From assembly GCA_003223675.1 (NCBI GenBank), contig QHVW01000354.1:1-9355 (forward strand): a stretch of DNA of 9,355 nt, read 5' to 3'. The position numbers were made by a program, and so were the translations under genes. This DNA comes from Acidobacteriota bacterium (GTDB taxonomy: Bacteria > Acidobacteriota > Thermoanaerobaculia > Multivoradales > UBA5704). Positions 1 through 5,335 of the stretch are shown piece by piece (positions within the stretch are counted from its first letter, which is position 1; every line of letters begins with the position of its first letter). A model generated the notes under the pieces. That model was given only the letters and a program-made list of their open reading frames with translations, ran no database searches and was not told the origin of the DNA.

Positions 1-1
1 C

Positions 2-400
2 CTGGACGCCCTCTACGCCCGCACCGTGGCCCTGCGCCCCGGGGCCATCCGCAAGGCGCTCCTGCGCTCCTTCTGGGGCGATTCCAAGGTCACCCCCGAG
101 CTGGTCCGGGCCTATGCCGACCGCTTGGCCGTCGAGGGGGTGGGCGCCGCCTTCTACGGCCTGACCGCCCCGGTCCCCCCCGGGGAGCCGGTGGAGCTCG
201 AGACGATCTCGGTCCCCACTCTGGTGGTCTGGGGGGCCCACGACGAGCTGATCTCGCCGGAGTCGGGGCGACGAGCATCGGCGCGGCTCCCCCACTCCGA
301 ATTCGTGCTCATCGACGACTGCGGCCACCTCCCCATGGAGGAACAGCCGGAGGCGCTCCTGCGCGCCGTCCTCCCCTTCCTGGAGCGGCACCGGGGCTGA
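2..400 (+). CDS. alpha/beta hydrolase fold protein, C-terminal part (5' end outside window)
   Basis: This is the last 132 codons of an alpha/beta-hydrolase-fold enzyme; the frame is open to the left edge, so the N-terminal part with the nucleophile elbow is missing. The segment VPTLVVWGAHDELISP is the usual strand-loop that carries the catalytic acid (Asp codon 242-244). About 28 residues later, DDCGHLPMEEQPE carries the catalytic histidine (codon 326-328), followed by the terminal helix that packs on the fold (LLRAVLPFLERH). The upstream residues, from about 2 to 200, would be the end of the cap or lid. The substrate cannot be told from this part: the family includes esterases, C-C hydrolases, haloalkane dehalogenases and epoxide hydrolases. 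No signal is visible for localisation. The gene ends in TGA at 398-400. The next gene on the same strand starts 220 bp later, so the two are probably not tightly coupled. Confidence 0.85.
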   Translation: MDALYARTVALRPGAIRKALLRSFWGDSKVTPELVRAYADRLAVEGVGAAFYGLTAPVPPGEPVELETISVPTLVVWGAHDELISPESGRRASARLPHSEFVLIDDCGHLPMEEQPEALLRAVLPFLERHRG

Positions 401-607
401 TGGCGCGCCTGATCCCAGAGATGGGACGAGCGGAGCAGGGCCAGCCGCGATTCAGGGTCGTTCTTGCCGGCTTTGTCCATCGTCCTCACCTTCTCAGTGC
501 TGTGGCATAGCTCTGCGGGCTGGTTTCCCCACCTGTTTCCAGGCAGGATGGTCCCCGGAGAGGTCCGGCTCGGCGGCCATGGCGGCCGCGGGCGAGCCAC
601 CTCCTGG

Positions 608-614
608 AAAGGAG
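608..614 (+). promoter_or_regulatory. Shine-Dalgarno site deciding the start at 621
   Basis: AAAGGAG lies 6 nt before the ATG at 621. An in-frame ATG at 579 exists, but it has no comparable site and would put a polar, proline-rich stretch in front of the signal peptide. The start at 621 gives a clean MRVLRRAAVL signal sequence. Confidence 0.75.
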
Positions 615-620
615 CCGGTC

Positions 621-968
621 ATGCGAGTCTTGCGCAGAGCAGCCGTCCTGATGATCCTCCTCGGGCTGTGCCTCGGAACGCCCGGGACCTTCGCCAAACC
701 CCGCTCGGAGGCGCCCCGTCCCGCGAGCACGGCCGGCTGGAGCGCCGTCCAGCTCTTCGATGCGCTGTGGAGCCGGCTCGCGGGCTGGGTGAAAGCGGGG
801 CTTGGCTCTGATCCTCTGGGCAGCCCCCGGGCCGGCGCCACGAGTGGCTCGCAGCCGCAGGACACAAAAGAGGGGCCGAGGATCGATCCTCTGGGCAGCC
901 CCAGTCCCTCGAATGGCGCGCAGACCCAGAGCCTCGATGAGGGGCCTGGGGCCGATCCGTGGGGCTAA
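621..968 (+). CDS. small secreted protein with amphipathic segment and three DP(L/W)G motifs
   Basis: This 115-residue protein matches no family I can name. Residues 1-25 form a good Sec signal peptide: MRVLRR, a hydrophobic core (AAVLMILLGLCLG), then a TFA-K cleavage site. Cys17 is not in a lipobox, because leucine stands at -1. The mature part of about 90 residues begins polar and proline-rich. It then has an amphipathic stretch at residues 40-61 (GWSAVQLFDALW... and RLAGWVKAGLG) with hydrophobic residues every three to four positions. The rest is low-complexity Gly/Ser/Pro sequence with a motif repeated at 64-67 (DPLG), 89-92 (DPLG) and 112-115 (DPWG, the very C-terminus). The last two are preceded by EGP plus two residues. 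The gene converges on an XRE-TPR regulator, so it may encode an exported signal or a processed peptide; this is inference. It could also be a cell-surface or antimicrobial-type peptide. The reading frame is supported by its ribosome binding site, signal peptide and in-frame repeats. Confidence 0.65.
   Translation: MRVLRRAAVLMILLGLCLGTPGTFAKPRSEAPRPASTAGWSAVQLFDALWSRLAGWVKAGLGSDPLGSPRAGATSGSQPQDTKEGPRIDPLGSPSPSNGAQTQSLDEGPGADPWG
810..902 (+). repeat. two exact 18-nt in-frame direct repeats
   Basis: GATCCTCTGGGCAGCCCC occurs identically at 810-827 and 885-902, 75 nt (25 codons) apart and in the same frame, encoding DPLGSP. A degenerate third copy, GATCCGTGGGGC, begins at 954, 69 nt (23 codons) after the second, and ends the protein as DPWG. 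The nucleotide identity, with no silent changes, suggests recent duplication of a unit of 23-25 codons. Confidence 0.8.
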
Positions 969-1007
969 TGTTGCCTGGTCATTGGCTCCTCGCTCAGGAG
1001 AATCGAC

Positions 1008-1041
1008 TTGTAGGGGCGGCCCTGCGTGGCCGCCCCTACAA
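1008..1041. repeat. perfect palindrome (14-bp arms, 6-nt loop) between convergent genes
   Basis: TTGTAGGGGCGGCC (1008-1021) is followed by the loop CTGCGT and then its exact reverse complement, GGCCGCCCCTACAA (1028-1041). It sits in the 85-bp gap between the end of the small secreted gene (968) and the end of the convergent XRE-TPR gene (1054). The GTAGGGGCG...CGCCCCTAC pattern resembles dispersed REP-like palindromes that I recall from many bacterial genomes. The hairpin is strong enough to stop transcription from either side, but neither strand has a T-run after it, so an intrinsic terminator is not demonstrated. A weaker hairpin, CTCCT-CGCTC-AGGAG, lies just before it at 986-1000. Confidence 0.8.
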
Positions 1042-1053
1042 TGACCATCCCTT

Positions 1054-2472
1054 TCAATCAGCCCCTTCTGTGAAGCGGAGCTCGGGATCATGTTGAGCGC
1101 GGTGAAGGAATCGCACCAGCCTTCGCGCGAGGTCCACCGTGGCGGTCTCCCGCCGGGCGGCGTCGCAGAAGAGCCGGAGCGCCGCCAGAGCCTCGCGCTC
1201 GATCCGCTGCGTCCTGAAAATCTGCAGCATCTCATCGGCAAGGGCTTTCACGTCGGTGGTGCGGCCTTCTTCCAAAAAGAGCCCAGCGAGCTCCAGACTC
1301 ACCAGTGCGTAGTCGAACGTCAATTCGCGCCGCCTGAACACCCCCCGCACCTGCTCGAAAGCCAATAGGGCTTCCTTCGTCCGCCCGAGCCCGGCGGCGA
1401 CTTTCCCTTCTACCCAGAGGACCCGGGTCAGATCCAGCTCCTCTCCCAGTCGCTCGGCCAGCGCTCGAATCTCGGAGAGTCGGGGTTCGGCTTCTGCGAA
1501 TCTCTCTAGGTGACAAAGATCCAATGCAAGATTGATCCGGACAACCCAGGCGTTTCGTGGCTCCCGGCGAGGGTCGATCAGGGGGACCGCCTCTAGAAGC
1601 GCTGCCGTCGAAGCCTCTGGATCACCGAGCGTCTCGTGAATACGCGCTTTCGTCAGAAGGATCTCAGCCTTCAGCCGCTGGCCTCGCCGAAGAACCGCCT
1701 CGATCCAAGGCAACCATGCCTTGCTCAACAACCCCGGATCCCCCGGCTCTCCCGCCTCCCAGAGCTTCCGGGCGCGGACCATCGCCGCCTCGGCGCCCGG
1801 CAGGTCGTTGCAGACCCGGCGGCCGTTGCAGACGTGGGCCCAGGCGTAGCCCTGGAGGCGCAGGGCCCAGGTCCGCTCCCCGGGGAGGTGCTCGGCGACG
1901 AGCAGGGCGAGCTCGGCCAGCTCCAGCGCCTCCCGGGGATGGTTCGGCGCCTGGCGGATGCTCTCGGCGGCGACCCGCTCGCAGAGCGCCCAGGTGCGAT
2001 ATTTCCGCCCCCTCTGGACGAGAGTCCGCCGCTCCGCCGGCGTGTGCCGCTTCAGACGGTCCCAGAGGAAGCCGGCGCGCTGGCGGGCACGGAGCGCCTC
2101 CCCCTCCACCGTGAGCTCCCAGAGCGCCGTGCGGACGAAGCCCGTCACCGCGGTCCCGATCCGGATAGAGAGATCCTCGACCCGGTGGGCCTCCTCCGAG
2201 GGGGCGTCGGGGGAGTCCCGCGGCGCCCGGGCTCTGGCGCGGTTGGCGGCGAGAGCGGCGAGCGTGGCGTCGATCACCTCGGGCGGCAGGCCCAGATAGG
2301 CGATGAGGTGCTCCAGACGCTCGCGGGAGAGCCTTTTCCGGCCCCGCTCGTACTCGTTGATCAGGTTCGGGGAGATCCCGGCCGCCTCTCCCAGCTCGGC
2401 CTGGCTCCAGCCCTGGCCCGAGCGAAGGAACGTTAAAACGATACCCAGATCCGGAATTACGGTATGGTGCAT
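1054..2472 (-). CDS. XRE-family HTH regulator with TPR-like C-terminal domain
   Basis: This 472-residue protein is probably a cytoplasmic DNA-binding regulator whose activity is set by a protein or peptide partner. Residues 9-64 form a Cro/C1-type helix-turn-helix: VLTFLRSGQGWSQAELGEAA, then the recognition helix region ISPNLINEYERGRKRLS. A charged, proline-containing linker follows at about 75-100. From about 155 to 440 the chain is a run of paired helices of TPR type, for example ALELAELALLVAEHL, AEPRLSEIRALAERLGEELD and KEALLAFEQVRGVFRR. HTH-plus-TPR is the architecture of RRNPP regulators (Rgg, PlcR, PrgX), but this protein is longer and the repeats are degenerate. The frame stays open upstream to 3150, but that part is antisense to the methyltransferase gene; the ATG at 2472 has a strong ribosome binding site and starts just before the HTH. 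Codons from about 1230 to 1740 use noticeably more A/T at third positions than the rest. It converges on the small secreted gene. Confidence 0.88.
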   Translation of the reverse strand: MHHTVIPDLGIVLTFLRSGQGWSQAELGEAAGISPNLINEYERGRKRLSRERLEHLIAYLGLPPEVIDATLAALAANRARARAPRDSPDAPSEEAHRVEDLSIRIGTAVTGFVRTALWELTVEGEALRARQRAGFLWDRLKRHTPAERRTLVQRGRKYRTWALCERVAAESIRQAPNHPREALELAELALLVAEHLPGERTWALRLQGYAWAHVCNGRRVCNDLPGAEAAMVRARKLWEAGEPGDPGLLSKAWLPWIEAVLRRGQRLKAEILLTKARIHETLGDPEASTAALLEAVPLIDPRREPRNAWVVRINLALDLCHLERFAEAEPRLSEIRALAERLGEELDLTRVLWVEGKVAAGLGRTKEALLAFEQVRGVFRRRELTFDYALVSLELAGLFLEEGRTTDVKALADEMLQIFRTQRIEREALAALRLFCDAARRETATVDLARRLVRFLHRAQHDPELRFTEGAD

Positions 2473-2477
2473 GGCGG

Positions 2478-2485
2478 TCTCCTCC
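2478..2485 (-). promoter_or_regulatory. Shine-Dalgarno site deciding the XRE-TPR start
   Basis: Read on the minus strand, GGAGGAGA ends 5 nt before the ATG at 2472. It is one of the strongest ribosome binding sites in the window. It supports the 472-residue product over any upstream in-frame start, which would run into DNA coding for the divergent methyltransferase. Confidence 0.8.
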
Positions 2486-2509
2486 AGAGTCTCTCCCTCA
2501 AAAGATAAG

Positions 2510-2547
2510 TTTCCGCAGGGCCCCTTTTTGTGACAAGGAAGCGGAAA
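2510..2547. promoter_or_regulatory. possible operator: inverted repeat in the divergent intergenic region
   Basis: TTTCCGC (2510-2516) and GCGGAAA (2541-2547) form an inverted repeat with a 24-nt spacer. Inside it is a small odd palindrome, TTGT-G-ACAA (2528-2536). This A/T-richer island lies 38-75 bp upstream of the XRE-TPR start, where an autoregulatory binding site could be expected. On the minus strand TATCTT (2507-2502) is a poor -10 candidate, and TTGTCA (2536-2531) would be too far away (23 nt) to be its -35. The arms are short and may arise by chance. Confidence 0.3.
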
Positions 2548-2637
2548 TTCATTTTCCCTCGCCGCGTGCCGCCGAGCGCCGAGGGCCAACCGGCCGGGGA
2601 CGCCAAACCTGCGAGGAGGGCCGGGGAGGTGAGGGTA

Positions 2638-2643
2638 TAGACT
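2638..2643 (+). promoter_or_regulatory. possible -10 element (TANNNT) for a leaderless methyltransferase transcript
   Basis: TAGACT, within GGTATAGACTCC, ends 7 nt before the ATG at 2651. That spacing would place the transcription start at or next to the start codon. No Shine-Dalgarno sequence lies at a usable distance: the purine-rich GGGGAGGTGAGGG (2623-2635) ends 15 nt before the ATG. No clear -35 hexamer is visible. Confidence 0.35.
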
Positions 2644-2650
2644 CCCGCCC

Positions 2651-3796
2651 ATGCGGCTGGTCGCCACCTGCGTCCTCGGTCTCGAAGAGATCCTGGAGGG
2701 TGAGCTGCGCGCGATGGGGGTGCGCGACCCCGAGCGCCAGAGAGGGGCGGTGGCCTTCACCGGCGGCTGGACGGACTGCTGGCGCGCCAACTGGCGGCTG
2801 CGCACGGCGAACCGGGTGCTGGTGGAGGTGGCCTCCTGGGAGGCGCGGGACGGCGCCGACATCGCCGCCGGCGCGCGGGCGCTCGTCGCCGGCCGGCCCG
2901 GTCCGCGGCTCTGGCGCGGCGGTCTCGACGCCGCCGCGCTCTTCCACCCGGACCGCACCTTCGCCGTCCAGGCCACCGCCACCGCCTCCGAGGTGCGCGA
3001 CACCCGCTGGGCCGCGATGTCGCTCAAGGACGGCCTGGTGGACGGCCAGCGCGATCGCTGGGGGCGGCGCGCCGACGTCGACCGGCAGGACCCGGACCTC
3101 CATCTGCGCCTGCGCCTCCACCGCGACCAGGCGACCCTCCTGCTCGACACCTCGGGAGAGCCGCTCGACCGCCGCGGCTACCGCGCCGTCACCACCATGG
3201 CGCCGGTGCGCGAGCAGCTCGCCGCGGCCTGTGTCCTGGCCTCGGGGTGGGACGGCCGCGGACCGGTCGTTGATCCGATGTGCGGCTCGGGGACGCTGCT
3301 GATCGAGGCGGCCTGGATCGCCCTCGGCTGGGCGCCCGGCCGGCTGCGGCGGCACTGGGCCTTCGAGCGCCTGCCGGGGTACGACCCGGTGGCCTTCACC
3401 GCCGTGCTCCAGGAGCCGCTCCTGGCCCCCGGCGCCAACGTCCAGGTCTACGGCAACGACCTCTCGGCCGCGACGCTCGACGCCGCGCGGGCCAACCTGG
3501 AGCAGGCGAACCTCCTCGACCGCGCCGTCCTCACCCGGGGGGACGCCGCCGCCTTCCAGCCGCCCGCGGGTCCGGGGCTCGTGGTGGTCAATCCGCCCCA
3601 CGGCGAGCGGCTGGACACGGACGCCGGGCGCTGGCGCGCCCTGGGCGACCTCTTCAAGCAGCGCTTCAAGGGGTGGAAGGCGGCCGTGCTGGCGGGCGAG
3701 GACCGGGGCAAGCAGATCGGCCTCCGGCCGCGCCGCCGCATCCCGGTGATGAACGGCCCCATCGAGGGGCGGATCCTGGTCTTCGACCTCTACTGA
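2651..3796 (+). CDS. THUMP-domain class I SAM-dependent RNA methyltransferase (RlmL N-terminal-half/YpsC-like)
   Basis: This 381-residue protein resembles the N-terminal half of E. coli RlmL and stand-alone relatives such as YpsC, which make N2-methylguanosine in 23S rRNA. The N-terminus (MRLVATCVLGLEEILEGEL) and residues to about 165 match the ferredoxin-like plus THUMP RNA-binding part. LDTSGEPLDRRGYR (165-178) is the linker typical of the family. The Rossmann methyltransferase domain follows, with SAM-binding motif I VDPMCGSGTLLIEAA (207-221), the motif around YGNDLS (267-272), and the catalytic motif NPPHGERL (314-321). Most relatives have NPPY or a similar aromatic residue, so the histidine is unusual. 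The length matches single-domain members; the RlmK-like second half of E. coli RlmL is absent. It is divergent from the XRE-TPR gene, and its stop lies 25 bp from the stop of the convergent RRM gene. The exact rRNA or tRNA target cannot be read from the sequence. Confidence 0.9.
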   Translation: MRLVATCVLGLEEILEGELRAMGVRDPERQRGAVAFTGGWTDCWRANWRLRTANRVLVEVASWEARDGADIAAGARALVAGRPGPRLWRGGLDAAALFHPDRTFAVQATATASEVRDTRWAAMSLKDGLVDGQRDRWGRRADVDRQDPDLHLRLRLHRDQATLLLDTSGEPLDRRGYRAVTTMAPVREQLAAACVLASGWDGRGPVVDPMCGSGTLLIEAAWIALGWAPGRLRRHWAFERLPGYDPVAFTAVLQEPLLAPGANVQVYGNDLSAATLDAARANLEQANLLDRAVLTRGDAAAFQPPAGPGLVVVNPPHGERLDTDAGRWRALGDLFKQRFKGWKAAVLAGEDRGKQIGLRPRRRIPVMNGPIEGRILVFDLY

Positions 3797-3821
3797 GCGC
3801 CGGGCTCGTAGGGGAGCGCGC

Positions 3822-4337
3822 TCAGAGGCTGCGCTTCTTGGCGCGCAGACCGCGGCGGCTGCCGCCTTCCTTGCGCGGCTTGAAGTTGCCGCCGCCGCTG
3901 GCGAAGCCGCCGCCGAAGCCGCCGGAGTCGCCGCCGCCGAAGTCGCCGCCGCCGCCGCCGCCGAAGTCGCGGTCGCCGCCGCCATAGCCGCCCCGGCCGC
4001 CGCCGCCACCACCGTAGCCGCCCCGGCCGCCGCCACCGCCGCCCGCATAGCCGCCGCCCGCGTAGCCGCCGGGCCGCGGGCCGCCGGGGGTGCGCTCGCG
4101 GGCCTCGTTGACGTTGAGATTGCGTCCCTGGAAATCGTAGCCGTTGAACTGCTGGATCGCTTTCTGCGCCTCTTCGTCGGTGCTCATCTCGACGAAGCCG
4201 AAGCCGCGCGAGCGGCCGGTGGCGCGATCCATCATGACCGTCGCCGAATCACACGTGCCCGCCTGGCTGAACAGCGTACGCAGATCGTCGTCGTTGGTCT
4301 TGAAGTTCAAATTGCCTACGAAAAGCTTCTTGCCCAT
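3822..4337 (-). CDS. RRM-domain RNA-binding protein with Gly/Arg-rich C-terminal tail
   Basis: This 171-residue protein has a single RRM at residues 3-80, with RNP2 as KLFVGNL (4-10) and RNP1 as RGFGFVEM (44-51). Both contain the aromatic residues (F6, F46, F48) that stack on RNA bases. Residues 86-150 are almost all glycine with interspersed R, Y, F and D, including two tandem GGGGRGGYGG units (101-120) like RGG boxes. The C-terminal tail (KPRKEGGSRRGLRAKKRSL) is strongly basic. Bacterial RRM proteins of this kind (the Rbp family of cyanobacteria and its relatives) are small cytoplasmic RNA binders or chaperones, often cold-induced; a similar role is inferred here. A modest AGGAG (4353-4349) lies 11 nt before the ATG. 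The untranslated stretch upstream is long (4338-4517), which would allow control at the mRNA level. The glycine tail is encoded by a GCC-rich tract. Confidence 0.92.
   Translation of the reverse strand: MGKKLFVGNLNFKTNDDDLRTLFSQAGTCDSATVMMDRATGRSRGFGFVEMSTDEEAQKAIQQFNGYDFQGRNLNVNEARERTPGGPRPGGYAGGGYAGGGGGGRGGYGGGGGGRGGYGGGDRDFGGGGGGDFGGGDSGGFGGGFASGGGNFKPRKEGGSRRGLRAKKRSL
3880..4085. repeat. GCC/GGC-rich low-complexity tract encoding the glycine tail
   Basis: The plus strand shows runs of GCC/GCCGCC interrupted by single substitutions. Within it, TAGCCGCCCCGGCCGCCGCC occurs at 3985 and again at 4015, a 30-nt period that equals the ten-residue GGGGRGGYGG unit on the minus strand. Such tracts are prone to slippage and also to assembly error, so the exact length should be treated with care. 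Confidence 0.75.
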
Positions 4338-4408
4338 GTTCTCTGTCGCTCCTGGCCTTCCCGAGGCCGTCGTTTTCAGTGAGCCGACCCTCGCCGCCGG
4401 CGGTCACG

Positions 4409-4414
4409 TTTATA
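4409..4414 (-). promoter_or_regulatory. candidate -10 element for the RRM gene
   Basis: TATAAA on the minus strand (4414-4409) is the best -10 match between the FN3 gene and the RRM start. It would place the transcription start near 4402, giving a leader of about 65 nt. No good -35 hexamer lies 16-18 nt upstream; TTGTCG (4445-4440) is 25 nt away. The call rests on the hexamer and its position only. Confidence 0.3.
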
Positions 4415-4517
4415 GGGCGGTGGGTCTCTGGCCGCGCGGCGACAAAGACGGACGCCTCCCTGTCTCAGGACTCACAAAGATACCAGAGCGGGCAAGCCGC
4501 CGCAAACGCGCTCCCGC

Positions 4518-5237
4518 TCACGGACACCCCTCGAAAGCATAGGTGTCTGTCACCGCCCGCGGCGAGACCCCCTGGGGATTGAAGTAGACCCGCACCTGCC
4601 CCGTGTGGGTGTCGGTCACGGTGAGGACGTACTGGAGATTGGTGGCGGAGCCGACGAAGACCCACTGATGGCCGTTGGCGGCGCAGCCGTCGAGCACCTT
4701 GACCAGCAGCTCCAGGCTGTCCGGCGAGACGAACCAGAGGAGCCCGGAATTGCCGGAGGGGACCGGCAGGACCGAGGCCACGCCGGCCCGGCCGTCCGGG
4801 GCCTTCCACTCGGCCCGCGCGCGGAACCGGCCGGCCACGCAAAGGGTCTGGGCGTCGGCCACGCAGGAGCCCGGCACGGCCGAGGTGGTGACCGCGGCCT
4901 CGTTGGAGTACTCGGAGAAGACGCCTCCCCGCGCCGCGCGGACCCGGAAGACGTAGGCGGTGGCGGGCTGGAGCCCCTGCACCAGGGCGGCCCGGTAGGC
5001 GCCCGGCACCGCGCCCACGTCCGCGAAGGCGCCGTCGAGGGCCCGCAGCTCCACCCGCACCTCGGTGTCCCCCACGGCGCGGGCCCCCCAGGTGAGCTTC
5101 ACCTCGGTCGGCGTGAGGACCACGGCGGCGAGGCGGGCCGGGGGTGAGGGCGGAGGTGTCCCCGGGGTGGCGCCGGCGGGCGGCACGGCGAGAACCAGGG
5201 CGAGGGCGAGCCCTCGCGAGAGGCTGCGTCCGGTCAT
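4518..5237 (-). CDS. secreted fibronectin type III protein with four-cysteine C-terminal domain
   Basis: This 239-residue exported protein begins with a signal peptide (MTGRSLSRGLALALVLAVPPAGA, cleavage near residue 23) and a proline-rich linker (PGTPPPSPP). Residues 33-118 look like one fibronectin type III domain: ARLAAVVLTPTEVKLTW, then LQPATAYVFRVRAARGG and SEYSNEAAVTT, which carry the usual Trp, the Tyr before FRVRA and the closing strand. The second half (123-239) is a distinct beta-rich domain with cysteines at 125, 133, 185 and 238, likely two disulfides. Its signature segments are RFRARAEWKAPDG, LLWFVSPDSLELLVKVLDGC, HQWVFVGSATN, LTVTDTHTGQ and a closing DTYAFEGCP. I recognise this domain as recurrent in secreted proteins of Acidobacteriota-like genomes but cannot give it a family name. 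Binding or adhesion outside the cytoplasm is likely; no catalytic motif is seen. The start at 5237 is supported by GGAG 5 nt upstream and by the signal peptide. It is divergent from the DUF3857 gene. Confidence 0.82.
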   Translation of the reverse strand: MTGRSLSRGLALALVLAVPPAGATPGTPPPSPPARLAAVVLTPTEVKLTWGARAVGDTEVRVELRALDGAFADVGAVPGAYRAALVQGLQPATAYVFRVRAARGGVFSEYSNEAAVTTSAVPGSCVADAQTLCVAGRFRARAEWKAPDGRAGVASVLPVPSGNSGLLWFVSPDSLELLVKVLDGCAANGHQWVFVGSATNLQYVLTVTDTHTGQVRVYFNPQGVSPRAVTDTYAFEGCP

Positions 5238-5295
5238 CTCGTCTCCAGCGAAACGAATCGCGGTACAGTGGCACTTCCCGGGGAAGGCTGGCCCG

Positions 5296-5301
5296 ATTCT
5301 A
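5296..5301 (-). promoter_or_regulatory. weak candidate -10 element for the FN3 gene
   Basis: TAGAAT on the minus strand (5301-5296) matches TATAAT at five of six positions and lies 58 nt before the FN3 start at 5237. No -35 match is seen at normal spacing in this GC-rich stretch. Confidence 0.28.
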
Positions 5302-5335
5302 CACCGCGCTCCCGACCGGGCCTGCCGCAACGGCA

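Noticed and set aside
413..426. Small hairpin TCCCA-GAGA-TGGGA after the hydrolase stop
   Set aside because: The stem is only 5 bp and no T-run follows, so it is not convincing as a terminator.
154..480. Minus-strand ATG at 480 with a ribosome-binding-like GGTGAGG upstream (product begins MDKAGKNDPESRLALL)
   Set aside because: After about 28 codons it runs antisense into the hydrolase gene and becomes Arg/Ser-rich. It could be the remnant of a gene start, but nothing supports a real product.
579..620. Upstream in-frame ATG at 579 for the small secreted protein
   Set aside because: It lacks a ribosome binding site and would place 14 polar residues before the signal peptide; the ATG at 621 has AAAGGAG 6 nt upstream.
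2473..3150. 226-codon upstream extension of the XRE-TPR frame
   Set aside because: It runs antisense through the methyltransferase gene, has Arg/Ser-rich low-complexity composition, and a strong ribosome binding site supports the start at 2472.
2549..4048. 499-codon minus-strand frame, alanine-rich at its start
   Set aside because: It is antisense to the methyltransferase and out of frame with the RRM gene; the poly-Ala stretch is the shadow of the glycine codons.
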